Below, in pieces: positions 39,798 to 48,479 of a stretch of DNA of 64,000 bases (its first letter is position 1; each line of letters begins with the position of its first letter). A program made the position numbers and the translations under genes. Source of the stretch: Streptomyces rubrogriseus (lineage in GTDB: Bacteria > Actinomycetota > Actinomycetes > Streptomycetales > Streptomycetaceae); NCBI RefSeq assembly GCF_027947575.1, contig NZ_CP116256.1, positions 4,092,001-4,156,000 of the forward strand, written 5' to 3'. The notes under the pieces are model-generated. The model saw only the letters and a program-made list of their open reading frames with translations, did no database searches and had not been told where the DNA came from.

Positions 39798-41135
39798 ATG
39801 AGCGCCGTGGAAGCCTGGCTGGGTGTACTGGCCGTCTTCGTACTGACCGCGGGTACCGGGTATTTCGTCGCCCAGGAGTTCGCCTACGTCTCGGCCGACC
39901 GGCTCGCTCTCGCCCGCCAGGCCGAGGAGGGGGACAAGAAGGCCGCGCGCGCCCTGAGGGTGCTGGAGCGGCTGTCGTTCATGCTCTCGGGCGCCCAGCT
40001 CGGCATCACGGTGACCGGTCTGGTGGTCGGCTTCATCGCCGAGCCGTCCGTCTCCGCGCTGCTGCGGCCCGTACTGTCCGGCGTCGGCATCCCCGACGGC
40101 GCCGTCACCGGCATCTCCGTCGTCCTCGCCTTCGTCCTCGCCACGGTCGTGCAGATGGTGCTGGGCGAGCTGGCCCCGAAGAACCTCGCCATCGCCGTCC
40201 CGGAAAGGCTGGCCAAGGCACTGGCCGGTTCCACACTGGGCTACCTGAAGGTGGTCGGCCCGGTCGTCCGGATCTTCGACGGGGCGGCCAACAGGCTGCT
40301 GCGCGGGGTCGGTATCGAACCGGTCGAGGAACTGCACCACGGGGCCACCCTGGAGGAGCTGGGCCACCTGATCGGCGAGTCCCACGAACAGGGGGAGCTG
40401 CCGCGGGGAACGGCCCGGCTGCTCGACCACGCGCTGGAGTTCTCCGAGCGGACGCTGCACGAGGTGATGGTGCCGCGCGCCGACGCGGTCTTCGTCCGCA
40501 AGGACGCCACGGCCGCCGAGGCCGTCACCCTCATCGCCAAGCACGGCCACTCCAACTACCCCGTACTCGGCGACCATCCGGACGACGTCGCGGGCGTACT
40601 GGGTGTGCGGGAGCTGATGGGACTGCCCGCCGGGCAGGTCACCGTCACCACGGCCGGGGCAGCGGCCCGGCGGCCCCTGCTGCTGCCCGACACCCTGCCA
40701 CTGCCGGATGCCGTGGAGCGGATGCGCGAGGACGACGACGAGTTCGCCGTCGTCCTGGACGAGCACGGAGGCGTGGCCGGCGTCGTCACCTACGAGGACA
40801 TCGCCGAGGAACTGGTGGGTGACATCGCCGACGAGTCGGACACCGTCACCGAGGTGGCCGTCGCGGACGGCGAGGGCTGGCTGGTGGACGCCGGGCGCCG
40901 CCTGGACGAGGTGGCCGAGGCCACCGGCGTCGAGCTGCCCGAGGAGGACGACTACGAAACCGTGGCCGGGCTCATCGTCGACCGGCTCGGCCGTTTCCCG
41001 GCGATCGGGGACCGGCTCACCGTGGACCTGCGTGGAGGCGGCAGCGCCGTGATCGACGTACGCACGCTGGACCGGCACGTGCCCGAGCGGATCCGGATCG
41101 AGTGGCTGGCCGAGAAGGCGGAGGAGCAGGCATGA
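39798..41135 (+). CDS. CNNM/CorC-type membrane protein (hemolysin C-like)
   Basis: 445 residues. An N-terminal CNNM (DUF21) domain of three to four membrane helices (WLGVLAVFVLTAGTGYFVAQEFAYVSADRLAL, AQLGITVTGLVVGFIAEP, VLGELAPKNLAIAVPE) is followed by a CBS pair (about residues 205-330; LHEVMVPRADAVFV, FAVVLDEHGGVAGVVTYEDIAEELVGDI) and a CorC_HlyC C-terminal domain (ETVAGLIVDRLGRFPAIGDRL). Family members transport or sense magnesium and other divalent cations. ATG 39798 follows a G-rich stretch. Overlaps the next gene by ATGA; the two probably form a complex. Confidence 0.92.
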   Translation: MSAVEAWLGVLAVFVLTAGTGYFVAQEFAYVSADRLALARQAEEGDKKAARALRVLERLSFMLSGAQLGITVTGLVVGFIAEPSVSALLRPVLSGVGIPDGAVTGISVVLAFVLATVVQMVLGELAPKNLAIAVPERLAKALAGSTLGYLKVVGPVVRIFDGAANRLLRGVGIEPVEELHHGATLEELGHLIGESHEQGELPRGTARLLDHALEFSERTLHEVMVPRADAVFVRKDATAAEAVTLIAKHGHSNYPVLGDHPDDVAGVLGVRELMGLPAGQVTVTTAGAAARRPLLLPDTLPLPDAVERMREDDDEFAVVLDEHGGVAGVVTYEDIAEELVGDIADESDTVTEVAVADGEGWLVDAGRRLDEVAEATGVELPEEDDYETVAGLIVDRLGRFPAIGDRLTVDLRGGGSAVIDVRTLDRHVPERIRIEWLAEKAEEQA

Positions 41136-42154
41136 GTTTCCCGTTGGCTCTTTTCGTCACCGTCCTGCTGCTCGTCGGCAGTGGGTTCTTCGTCGCGGCC
41201 GAGTTCGCGCTGGTCGCCGCCAAACGGCACCGCATGGAGAAGGCCGTGGCCGACGGGCAGCGTGGCGCCAAGGCCGCACTGGCCGGCATGCGGGAACTCT
41301 CGCTGATGCTGGCCGGCGCCCAGCTCGGCATCACCGTGTGCACGCTGGGACTCGGCTCGGTGTCCAAGCCCGCGATCTCCCACGAACTCGATCCCCTGCT
41401 GCACGAGCTGGGCCTGCCCACCGCGCTCAGCTACGGCGTGGCCTTCGCCGTGGCGATGATCGTCGTGGTGTTCCTCCACATGGTCCTCGGCGAGATGGCG
41501 CCCAAGTCCTGGGCGATCGCCCACCCCGAGCGCTCCGCGATGCTGCTGGCCCCGCCCTTCCGCGCCGTCGCGACCGCCGTACGGCCGCTGATCTGGGTCC
41601 TCAACCGCATCAGCAACGCCCTGGTCCGCCTCTGCCGGGTCGCCCCGCGCGACGAACTGGCCTCCGTCCACAACCGGGACCAGCTCACCCACCTGGTGGA
41701 GGAGTCCGAACGGCTCGGTCTGATCAGCGAGACCGACTCCGACCTGCTGACCCGGTCACTGACCGAGCCCGAGACGCCCGTGCGCGACCTGATGACCCCG
41801 GCCGCCGGCATCGTCGCGGTCGACGCCGGTGCCGAGGCGGAGGAGATCCTCGGCCTGGCCGCCGCGCACGACCGCACCCGGCTGCTGGTCCGCCAGGAGG
41901 ACGCGATTCTCGGTTCCGTGCACGCCCGCGACGTCCTGGTGGCGCGAGCGCAAGGGCGAGCGACCGGCGCCCGCGCGCTGGCACGCCCCGTGCCCGAACT
42001 GGCGGAGGACGCCACGGTCGCCGAGGCCATCGAGGTCCTGCGCCGACGGCGGGCGTCGCTCGCCGTGGTCCGCGACGGCGCGGGGCGGCTCACCGGCATC
42101 GTGAGCCTGGACGACCTGCTGGCCCGCTACCTCCAGCCCCCGCAGGCCGCATAG
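41132..42154 (+). CDS. Second CNNM/CBS membrane protein
   Basis: 340 residues. CNNM transmembrane domain (ALFVTVLLLVGSGFFVAAEFALVAAKRHRM, AQLGITVCTLGLGSV, VVVFLHMVLGEMAPKSWAIAHPE) and CBS pair (VRDLMTPAAGIVAVDAGAEAEEIL, LAVVRDGAGRLTGIVSLDDLLARYL), but no CorC_HlyC domain, so it is the shorter partner. Start overlaps the preceding stop (ATGA). Tandem CNNM pairs like this are frequent in Streptomyces. Followed by a terminator hairpin at 42175-42201. Confidence 0.92.
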   Translation: MSFPLALFVTVLLLVGSGFFVAAEFALVAAKRHRMEKAVADGQRGAKAALAGMRELSLMLAGAQLGITVCTLGLGSVSKPAISHELDPLLHELGLPTALSYGVAFAVAMIVVVFLHMVLGEMAPKSWAIAHPERSAMLLAPPFRAVATAVRPLIWVLNRISNALVRLCRVAPRDELASVHNRDQLTHLVEESERLGLISETDSDLLTRSLTEPETPVRDLMTPAAGIVAVDAGAEAEEILGLAAAHDRTRLLVRQEDAILGSVHARDVLVARAQGRATGARALARPVPELAEDATVAEAIEVLRRRRASLAVVRDGAGRLTGIVSLDDLLARYLQPPQAA

Positions 42155-42174
42155 CGACCCGGCTCATTCGGTCC

Positions 42175-42201
42175 GAGCGCCCCGTCACCCGGAGGGCGCT
42201 C
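42175..42201 (+). terminator. Terminator hairpin after the CNNM pair
   Basis: GAGCGCCC (42175-42182) and GGGCGCTC (42194-42201) form a perfect eight-base stem with an 11-base loop, followed by TGTGCGCG. Begins 21 bases after the CNNM stop. Confidence 0.6.
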
Positions 42202-42316
42202 TGTGCGCGGGCCGAGCGGGCCGACCAGCCATGTGAAGGAGGCGTGCATCGGCGGGCCGGGGCCACTCCGGAATCTCGCCGTCGACCCCTGCTCGACACC
42301 TGCGTGCGCGCTGTGG

Positions 42317-43757
42317 TCAGTCCAGGGACTTCCAGAAGTCGTACTGGTGGTCCTTGGCGAAGTCGACCGGGTGCACGCCGTCCGGTCCCGAGGCGAGGGA
42401 CTGCGCGTTAGGGGAGGCGGTGGTGGTGGGCTTCCACGGGGCCTTGCCGGTGCGGGCGAAGTTCGACCAGATGCGGATCATCGCGTCGGAGAGAGCCTGC
42501 TGGGGCTCGGTGAGCGGGTCGAACTCGGTGAGTTCGAAAAGGTAGGGCAGCTCGAACGTGTGCGTGGCTGCCATCGGGAACGACGGCTTGGGGTACGTCG
42601 CGGCATCCGCGTACCAAGGAGTCTCGTGGTCGGCGAACTCGTACGTGTAGGTACGGACACCCCGAGCAAGCGTCCGACCGGTGTCGACTGTGCGCCGGGC
42701 CTGGTCGGCGTCGGTGAGTACCGCTCCCAGTGCCAGGGCCGGGCTGCCGTCGTAGGCGCTGACGGGGTAGCGGGCGGCGATGGCGACGGCCTTGCGCGGG
42801 CCGAACTCCTGTTCCAGACGGGCGCGGTAGTCGGCCTGGTCGAGCACCGCTTCCGGGTCCCCGGTGGCTCCCTTCTTGCCCATCTCCGCCGCATACGCTC
42901 CCGCCCGGCCTTCGTGGCGGTTGATGCCCTGGAGTACGGGCACCTTGTTGTACTGCCCGGTGCGAAAGCCTCTTGCGGCGTGCGCGGCAGCAGGGTGCCG
43001 CCGTAGACCGGCCCGTAGGGTTAGGGGCTCTGGCCGAAGCCGTACACCAGGTGCTCGGGCCCGGCCGAGGACGGGGCGACCATGTGAGCGCAGGTGCTGT
43101 GGGCGCCGGCGGACTGGCCGAAGAGCGTGACGTTGTCCGGGTCACCGCCGAAGGCGGCGGCGTTGCGCCGCACCCAGCGCAGGGCTGCCTGCTGGTCGAG
43201 GAAGCCGTAGTTGCCGGACTCGCCGCGCGCCTCCAGGGCCGGATGGGCGCGATATCCGAGGGCACTGAGGCGGTAGTTGACCGTCACCACGATCACATCG
43301 CCCCGGGCGGCCAGCTGCTGGGCGCCGTGCATGGCGCCGGAACCGTCGGTGTGGTCGCCGCCGTGCAGGTAGACCATGACGGCTCTGGGCTCGGCGGCGG
43401 GGGTGCGCGGGGTGGTGACGTTCAGATAGAGGCAGTCCTCGTTGGATGAGCGGGACCTGCCGGCCGGACGGAGCCGGTCTGCGGACAGGCGCTGCCCGGC
43501 CGGGTGGCATCGCGGACGCCGGACCAGCGGGCCGCGGGTGCGGGAGGCGTCCAGCGCCGATCGCCGGTGGGCGCGGCGGCGTAGGGAATGCCCCGGAAGG
43601 CGCGCACCGGGCCGGTCGTCGTGCCACGTACGGCGCCCTTGTCGGTCCGTACCACCGAGTTGTCACCGTGTTCCGCGGCGGCGACGGTGCCCGTCGCGGC
43701 CACGGTTGCCGCAGTGAGACCGAGGGTGACGGCCATGTGTGCTGTCCGCTTCAACAT
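42317..43757 (-). pseudogene. Type B carboxylesterase, decayed
   Basis: A secreted carboxylesterase once encoded here is spread over three frames. N terminus: signal peptide (MAVTLGLTAATVAATGTVAAA) then GAVRGTTTGPVRAFRGIPYAAAPTGDRRW up to ACPQTGSV. A one-base loss near 43470 shifts to SSNEDCLYLNVT, then VYLHGGDH and the intact nucleophile elbow LFGQSAGAHSTCAHMV, ending in TAA at 43021-43023. PYGPVYGGTLLPRTPQEAF follows at once, so about 100 codons are deleted; another base is missing near 42968 before VPVLQGINRHEGRAGAY to the stop at 42317. The catalytic Glu region is in the deleted part. Three lesions make function impossible. Confidence 0.9.
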
Positions 43758-44054
43758 GATGCTCAATGTATGGAGTTGGAGATCTTGCCAGGAGCCGGTC
43801 AGCCACCGTCCCCGGGGTGGGGACAGCCACAGGGCCGAGCTCCGTCGAACCGGACGACGGCCCCTCCGACGCAGACAGCGAACGCGCCGGGAGAGCCCCC
43901 GCTACACCCGACCGAAGTACCCGGCCGCTCGGGTGCGGACGGGGCGTTCCGGCCCTTGACGAATGGCTGGGCGGACGCGGCGTCGGGGTCATGTCTTGAC
44001 GTGGTCTTTTGGCATCCTCGTTCCTATGATCGGTATTGGTCGAAAGGGGGCCGG

Positions 44055-44801
44055 ATGGACCGGACCGTACGCACCGTCGAGGACGTTCTCGCGCTCTTGG
44101 ACGGGCTCTTCGTATCCGAATCCGAGGCCAGTCGCTCGGCGACAGGCGACGGCAGGGGCTTCTGGGACCGTTTCTATGCCGACCGGTCAAGGCCCGTCCC
44201 CTTCTTCGTGTCGAAGCCGGACGAGAACCTGGCTGCCTACCTCGACCAGGGCCTGATCGCACCCGGCCGGGTCCTGGACCTGGGATGCGGGCCGGGGCGC
44301 AATGCCGTGTACCTCGCTGAACGCGGCTTCGAGGTGGACGCAGTCGACCTCTCCCCGGTGGCCGTCGCCTGGGGGGAGGACCGGGCTCACGAGGCGGGAG
44401 TCGACGTCCGCTTCCTGTGCGGCGATGCTTTCGCACTCCCCGCTGCCGAGTTGAGCGGCCCGTACGACCTGGTCGTCGACTCGGGTTGCTTCCACCACCT
44501 GCCGCCGCACCGCCGGGTCAGCTACCTGGCCCTCCTCGACCGGGTCCTCGCCCCTGGCGGCCATCTCGCACTGACCTGCTTCGCCGCCGGCGAGGGGGGA
44601 ATGGGGTCGGAACTCACGGACGCTGACCTCTACTGCGAACGCGAGTTGCAGGGCGGCCTCGCCTACACCCCCGAATCACTGCGCTGGATCTTCTCGGACC
44701 TGGTGGAGGTGGAACTGCGCCGCATGCGGGAGGAGCCCCCAGAGTCAGCGCTGTTTGGCGTGACCTTCCTGTGGACCGCGTTGTTCCGCCGGATGATGTA
44801 G
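44055..44801 (+). CDS. Class I SAM-dependent methyltransferase
   Basis: 248 residues. SAM-binding motif I RVLDLGCGPGRNAVYLAERG (about residue 75), acidic end of beta2 VDAVDLSP, motif LVVDSGCFHHLPPHRR and APGGHLALTCF, as in TehB/UbiE-like small-molecule methyltransferases. The N-terminal 60 residues (FWDRFYADRSRPVPFFVSKPDENLAAYL) are common in Streptomyces members of this group. ATG 44055 follows AAGGGGG. Substrate unknown. Upstream 43758-44054 is a 297-base gap with nothing recognisable beyond the methyltransferase promoter zone. Confidence 0.88.
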   Translation: MDRTVRTVEDVLALLDGLFVSESEASRSATGDGRGFWDRFYADRSRPVPFFVSKPDENLAAYLDQGLIAPGRVLDLGCGPGRNAVYLAERGFEVDAVDLSPVAVAWGEDRAHEAGVDVRFLCGDAFALPAAELSGPYDLVVDSGCFHHLPPHRRVSYLALLDRVLAPGGHLALTCFAAGEGGMGSELTDADLYCERELQGGLAYTPESLRWIFSDLVEVELRRMREEPPESALFGVTFLWTALFRRMM

Positions 44802-44900
44802 CGGCGGACACGCTGCCCTGCTTCTCGTGGCTGGCGTGATCGGCGCCGTCGGGGGTGAGGTAGCGCAAGGCAGTGAGCCTGCCCTATCGAGCCGGCTTTC
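44802..44900 (-). mobile_element. Transposase C-terminal remnant
   Basis: Two minus-strand frames here give LRYLTPDGADHASHEKQGSV and, one base shifted, RRYIIRRNNAV, resembling the C terminus of a Streptomyces DDE transposase (recalled pattern SHEEQ...RRYIIWRNNHA). No full ORF, terminal repeats or target duplication are visible. The adjoining 44901-45058 shows no supportable gene. The assignment rests on memory of the pattern. Confidence 0.35.
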
Positions 44901-45058
44901 CGGTCGACGGGGCCATAAGCGATGTTGAACGTGTCCAGCCAGCAGACGACCCGGTACAACGCCCCCTCCGTGGACGGCACCAAGACTTTCAAGGTCAGCC
45001 GGGCGGCCGAACCGCGCGCGAAACGGTTCGAGAAGGCGGTTCTGCCCTGCTCCGGGCA

Positions 45059-46072
45059 TCAAGTAGTGGGATTCTCCTTGAGCTTTCGGGAGAACGCCGT
45101 CGCGGACGCGCGTGTTGCCTGCTCCACGATGCTGATGCCGACCTCCTGGGTGCTGCAGTTGTTGAGGAGTACCGCCATCAGATAGACGCGACCGTCATGC
45201 TGTATCCGACCGATGCTGTTGACGTCCCACTTCTTGGTCTGAGTCCGCTTGAGCCAACCGTTCTTCAGTGCGGTCGTGCCCGAGTCGGCTGCTGCGGACA
45301 CGCCCCACGTCTGGCTTCCCACGACGTGCTGCATCAGGTCCTGGATGTAGGCACGCGACGCCTCGCTCAGGGGCGACTTGTCGCCGAACACGGACTGGAG
45401 CAGACGTATCTGATCTTCCGCCGTGGTCTGGGTGATGCCCCAGACGGTTCCTTCACCGCCCTGTGTCTGGATCAGGCCGAGCCGTTCGTTGGCAGCGTCG
45501 AGCCCGGGGGCACTGCCTATCCGGGTCCACAGCGCACTGGTGGAGTCGTTGTCGCTCTTCTGGATCATGGCAGCGGACTGGGCGCGCTCCTCGGTGGTCA
45601 ACCGCCGCCCCTCGTCCTGGGCCTGGAGCAGCAGGGTCGCCAGGATGTCCACCTTCACGATGCTGGCGGTGTCGAAAGCGTCGTGTCCGTACGTCGCCAT
45701 GGCACCGCTCTCGACGTCCAGCATCGCCACCGACATCCGGTTGTCGCCGAAGAGCGCGGTCACGGGGGCCAGAGCCGGTTCGAGGTCGAACGGCTTCAGC
45801 GTCGAGGTGGGCGACGGCACCGGTTCCGGCGTGTCCGCAGGCGCCTCACCTGCCTTCGCCCGCGCCGAGACGGCCGGTGAGGACGGAGCCTTCGCCGGGG
45901 CGGGCGCGGACGACTCACCGGAGTCGGTCCCGGTGATGGCATAGGTGGCGGCGCCACTGATCAGGACCACCGAGGTCACAGTCCACGTGATGCGGCGTCG
46001 CCTGGCCCTGCGGCGACGCCGTTGCTCCCGGCGGGAGCGGCCACGTCGCCGAGCAGGTGGGTTCTCATGCAC
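45059..46072 (-). CDS. Membrane-anchored serine hydrolase, class A beta-lactamase-like
   Basis: 337 residues. A very basic N terminus (RRRGRSRREQRRRRRARRRR) precedes one membrane helix (ITWTVTSVVLISGAATYAI), a Pro/Ala/Ser linker, and an extracytoplasmic beta-lactamase-like domain from about residue 100. Active-site motifs: SxxK in DTASIVKVDIL, SDN in KSDNDSTSALW, and KNG in TALKNGWLKRT where KTG is usual. It could be a penicillin-interacting protein rather than a true beta-lactamase, since Thr is replaced and no omega-loop Glu is obvious. GTG 46072 has TATCAT seven bases upstream on its strand and no ribosome binding site, so a leaderless transcript is likely. Confidence 0.85.
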   Translation of the reverse strand: MHENPPARRRGRSRREQRRRRRARRRRITWTVTSVVLISGAATYAITGTDSGESSAPAPAKAPSSPAVSARAKAGEAPADTPEPVPSPTSTLKPFDLEPALAPVTALFGDNRMSVAMLDVESGAMATYGHDAFDTASIVKVDILATLLLQAQDEGRRLTTEERAQSAAMIQKSDNDSTSALWTRIGSAPGLDAANERLGLIQTQGGEGTVWGITQTTAEDQIRLLQSVFGDKSPLSEASRAYIQDLMQHVVGSQTWGVSAAADSGTTALKNGWLKRTQTKKWDVNSIGRIQHDGRVYLMAVLLNNCSTQEVGISIVEQATRASATAFSRKLKENPTT

Positions 46073-46254
46073 GGGTGCGATGATAATCGAATCAAGGTTC
46101 GAGGTTGCGCGGCGCCTCGGGCTTCGCAGACACGGCGTACGGCGTCGTCGGTGTTCGCCGTCGCCGTCTCGGTCGCCTGGAGGACGACGCCGCTGCCTGA
46201 TGGTCGAGCACATGGACGAACGACTTTCCTGCGTACTGCCGCATGTAGAGCAGG

Positions 46255-46342
46255 CGAGGCATCCTCCAGCAGGGCGGCACGATCACTTACCTGCAGGTCA
46301 TGGCGGTGTTCACCGAGGCCGACCATCCGCTGCGTGCGCGGC
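46255..46342 (+). pseudogene. Fragment of a transposon-associated protein
   Basis: A plus-strand stretch reads GILQQGGTITYLQVMAVFTE followed by ADHPLRAR, similar to a recurring segment (QVMAVFxEADxPLRAR) of Streptomyces transposase-linked proteins. Both ends are lost and no start is present. It lies in the 553-base gap 46073-46625, the rest of which shows no supportable gene. The family identification is from memory. Confidence 0.35.
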
Positions 46343-46625
46343 CCCAGCCTCGGCGTCGTAGTCGACCGGCATCACCACCACCTGTGGGCGCACGCGTTCG
46401 CACGCCGGAACAACTGGCGCGTCATCAGCAAGCAGCGCATGCACGCGCGTCACGCAGCCGCGCCCGTTGGCGCCCTGCTCGTGCTGACCAACATCGAAGT
46501 CGGACATCGAAGTCGGACGCTGACCGACGGACTTCGCCGCAGACAGCCGCCTACGAGGAGCCTCTGTAGGCGAGTCGATCACCGGCGCCCATTGGACAGG
46601 TGCCGATTGTCCCGGCCGGGATCGT

Positions 46626-46964
46626 TCATGCGGGGAGGGCGTCTCCGGGGAAGCCGTGGCACGGGTGAACCTCGCAACTCATCATCCCTGCTCGCACGCA
46701 GGGGTCTCCGGCCATGATCTCCGCGGCTTCCTCGGCCGGCACAGTCATGATCGCGACGCCGGCCACGGTGTCGGAGGCGACCGGGCACAGGATCGCGATC
46801 ACCCCCTCAGCACGCAGCGACACCATGCGCCGCTGGTGTTCGAGTTCGATCGCGTCCGCCCCGTCCATGGTCCGCTCCGGCCCCCACCGAAGGAACGCCA
46901 GGCTGTACGGCTTCGCGGTCGCGGCCAGAGCCCGAACCTGTTCGTCAGTCACGGTGGTGCTCAT
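46626..46964 (-). CDS. YciI-like small protein
   Basis: 112 residues, a ferredoxin-like YCII-related domain: KPYSLAFLRWGPERTMDGADAIELEHQRRMVSLRAEGVIAILCPV and GVAIMTVPAEEAAEIMAGDPCVRAGMMSCEVHPCHGFPGDAL. The position-specific His/Asp pair of YciI is partly kept. Function of the family is mostly unknown; dehalogenase- or lactonase-like activity is suggested for some. GAGGGG precedes ATG 46964. Follows the VOC gene by nine bases, hence a two-gene operon. Confidence 0.85.
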   Translation of the reverse strand: MSTTVTDEQVRALAATAKPYSLAFLRWGPERTMDGADAIELEHQRRMVSLRAEGVIAILCPVASDTVAGVAIMTVPAEEAAEIMAGDPCVRAGMMSCEVHPCHGFPGDALPA

Positions 46965-46973
46965 GATGTCCCC

Positions 46974-47417
46974 TCACTTCTCGATGCGCTCGGCCAGCGA
47001 GACGATGATTCCCTCTGGCCCGCGGACGTAGGCCATCCGCCACACGCCTTCGTATTCGCCGATGCCCCCCACCAGGCCGTAGCCGTCGACGACTGCATGG
47101 TCAACCGCGGCCTGGAGGTCGTGCACCTCGAAGGCGATGTTGCGCAGGCCGAGCTCGTTCGCCGGCGCGGCAGGCGAACCCGGAAGGTGGTCCGGCCGCG
47201 TGAAGCTCGACAGCTCCAGCGTCGTACCTCCGCCGGGCGGACGCAGCATGACGATCTCGGTGCGGGCGTCGGTCATGCCGATCACCGTGTCCAGGAACTC
47301 GCCTTCGACGGCCATCTTCCGATCGGCCTCCAGACCGAGACTGACGAAGAACGCCGTCACGGCGTCGAGGTCGGAGACCGTGATGCCGACGTGGTCGAAG
47401 CGTCTGATGAATGTCAT
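46974..47417 (-). CDS. VOC-family protein (glyoxalase-like)
   Basis: 147 residues, two beta-alpha-beta-beta-beta units: RRFDHVGITVSDLDAVTAFFVSLGLEADRK with His at the metal position, MLRPPGGGTTLELSSF with Glu, RNIAFEVHDLQAAVDHAV, and YVRGPEGIIVSLAERIEK with Glu, so the metal site is intact. It may be a lactoylglutathione-lyase-like or epimerase-type enzyme. ATG 47417 follows GGAGGGG. Shares an operon with the YciI-like gene and is divergent from a truncated HxlR gene. Confidence 0.88.
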   Translation of the reverse strand: MTFIRRFDHVGITVSDLDAVTAFFVSLGLEADRKMAVEGEFLDTVIGMTDARTEIVMLRPPGGGTTLELSSFTRPDHLPGSPAAPANELGLRNIAFEVHDLQAAVDHAVVDGYGLVGGIGEYEGVWRMAYVRGPEGIIVSLAERIEK

Positions 47418-47442
47418 CGAATCCCCTCCGGGACTTCTTCGG

Positions 47443-47571
47443 AAGACGTGATCGGCGAGCCCTGGTCGCTGCTGATCCTGCGCGACGTGTGGGCCGGGGT
47501 GTGCCGCTTCGACCATATCCAGGCCGACCTCGGCATTTCGCGCAAGGTACTCACCGAACGGCTCAGCGACG
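47443..47571 (+). pseudogene. Truncated HxlR-family regulator
   Basis: The plus strand encodes VIGEPWSLLILRDVWAGVCR then FDHIQADLGISRKVLTERLS, the central winged-helix part of an HxlR/MarR-like regulator. The N terminus is missing its Cys region and start, and after ERLSDE the sequence becomes unrelated (CDAAARGS). So about 45 of the usual 110-150 codons remain. It probably once controlled the divergent VOC/YciI operon. Confidence 0.75.
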
Positions 47572-47720
47572 AGTGTGACGCGGCGGCGCGGGGGAGTCCT
47601 GGATGGAGCGGTCTCCGGTGGGCCGGAAGTCGCAGCCGGGGCGGGGACCGCTCCCGGTCCCGGTGCCACCACCGCCGCCGTCACCGTCGGCTGGGCCCAG
47701 CGGGTGCTGCCTGGACGGGC

Positions 47721-48395
47721 TCAGGCGGAGGCGCGGGCGATGGTGCCTGCGGTGAGCGTGGCCAGCATCTCCTGCAGGGTGGTCACGAAGTCCAGCTTGA
47801 ACGCGGTGAGCGAGGGGTCGGCTTCGTAGGCGGCGAGCATCGCGGGGGAGGGCCGCGCGTGTGTCCATACGGCCCCGACCGCCATGATCATGGCTGCGGT
47901 CAACTGTGGTGCTCTGTCGCCCAGCTCAGGGAGGTGCTGGTGGGCCAACGCCGCGATGTCGGCGACGTTGGCGACGGCTGCGCGCTTGTAACGGGCGGCC
48001 ACCTGCGGAGAAACGTTGTGCTCCAGCACGCCCGCCTGCGCGCTGAGCAAGTCACACAGGACCTGGCGCCGGGCGAGGGAGGCCGCGATGACGGCGGCGA
48101 ACTGCTCTGCCCGCCGGCTCACCGGAGCTGCCCGGTCGACGCCGGCGTGCACAAGGGCAGGCAGGTCGGCCACCCACTGCTGCCAGGCACGGTCGAGCAG
48201 CTCCAGCAGGATGGCCTCGCGCGATTCGAAGTAGCGCAGCACATTGGATTTCGCCAGCCCGACGCGGCGGCTCAGCTCGTTCAGGCTGACCTCTCCGATG
48301 GGCATCTCCTCGAGCATGGCGGCGGTGGTGTCGAGGATGGCCTGGCGCCGTACCTCACGCTGCTCCTCACTGCGCGCGCGCTGGAAGTTCGTCAT
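47721..48395 (-). CDS. TetR-family transcriptional repressor
   Basis: 224 residues. N-terminal helix-turn-helix ILDTTAAMLEEMPIGEVSLNELSRRVGLAKSNVLRYFESREAILLELL; the rest is a helical ligand domain (C-terminal TetR_C-like, AAMIMAVGAVWTHARPSPAML). ATG 48395 has GGGGGC upstream. Three copies of the palindrome AGACyGsCGGTCT lie in the divergent promoter region (48409-48479), so it almost certainly represses itself and the SDR gene at 48688. Confidence 0.92.
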   Translation of the reverse strand: MTNFQRARSEEQREVRRQAILDTTAAMLEEMPIGEVSLNELSRRVGLAKSNVLRYFESREAILLELLDRAWQQWVADLPALVHAGVDRAAPVSRRAEQFAAVIAASLARRQVLCDLLSAQAGVLEHNVSPQVAARYKRAAVANVADIAALAHQHLPELGDRAPQLTAAMIMAVGAVWTHARPSPAMLAAYEADPSLTAFKLDFVTTLQEMLATLTAGTIARASA

Positions 48396-48408
48396 GCCCC
48401 CAGGCTAC

Positions 48409-48479
48409 AGACTGCCGGTCTTTTGACATCAGACCGGCGGTCTTCTACGTTTGGCTCCAGCCGAACAGACCGCCGGTCT
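48409..48479. promoter_or_regulatory. Three palindromic TetR operators
   Basis: AGACTGCCGGTCT (48409-48421), AGACCGGCGGTCT (48431-48443) and AGACCGCCGGTCT (48467-48479) share arms AGAC/GTCT and CGG/CCG cores, with centres 22 and 36 bases apart. The middle copy fills the spacer of the promoter at 48423-48451; the third lies just past its start point. Confidence 0.88.
48423..48451 (+). promoter_or_regulatory. Consensus promoter of the SDR gene
   Basis: TTGACA (48423-48428), 17-base spacer, TACGTT (48446-48451). The spacer contains a TetR palindrome, a classic repression layout. Transcription would start near 48458, leaving a 5' leader of about 230 bases that is open in the SDR reading frame but has no ribosome binding site; nothing recognisable is encoded in it. 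Confidence 0.75.

Noticed and set aside
43783..44054. N-terminal extension of the methyltransferase at 44055
   Set aside because: The frame is open far upstream but the translation is Pro/Gly/Arg low complexity, and AAGGGGG sits properly before ATG 44055.
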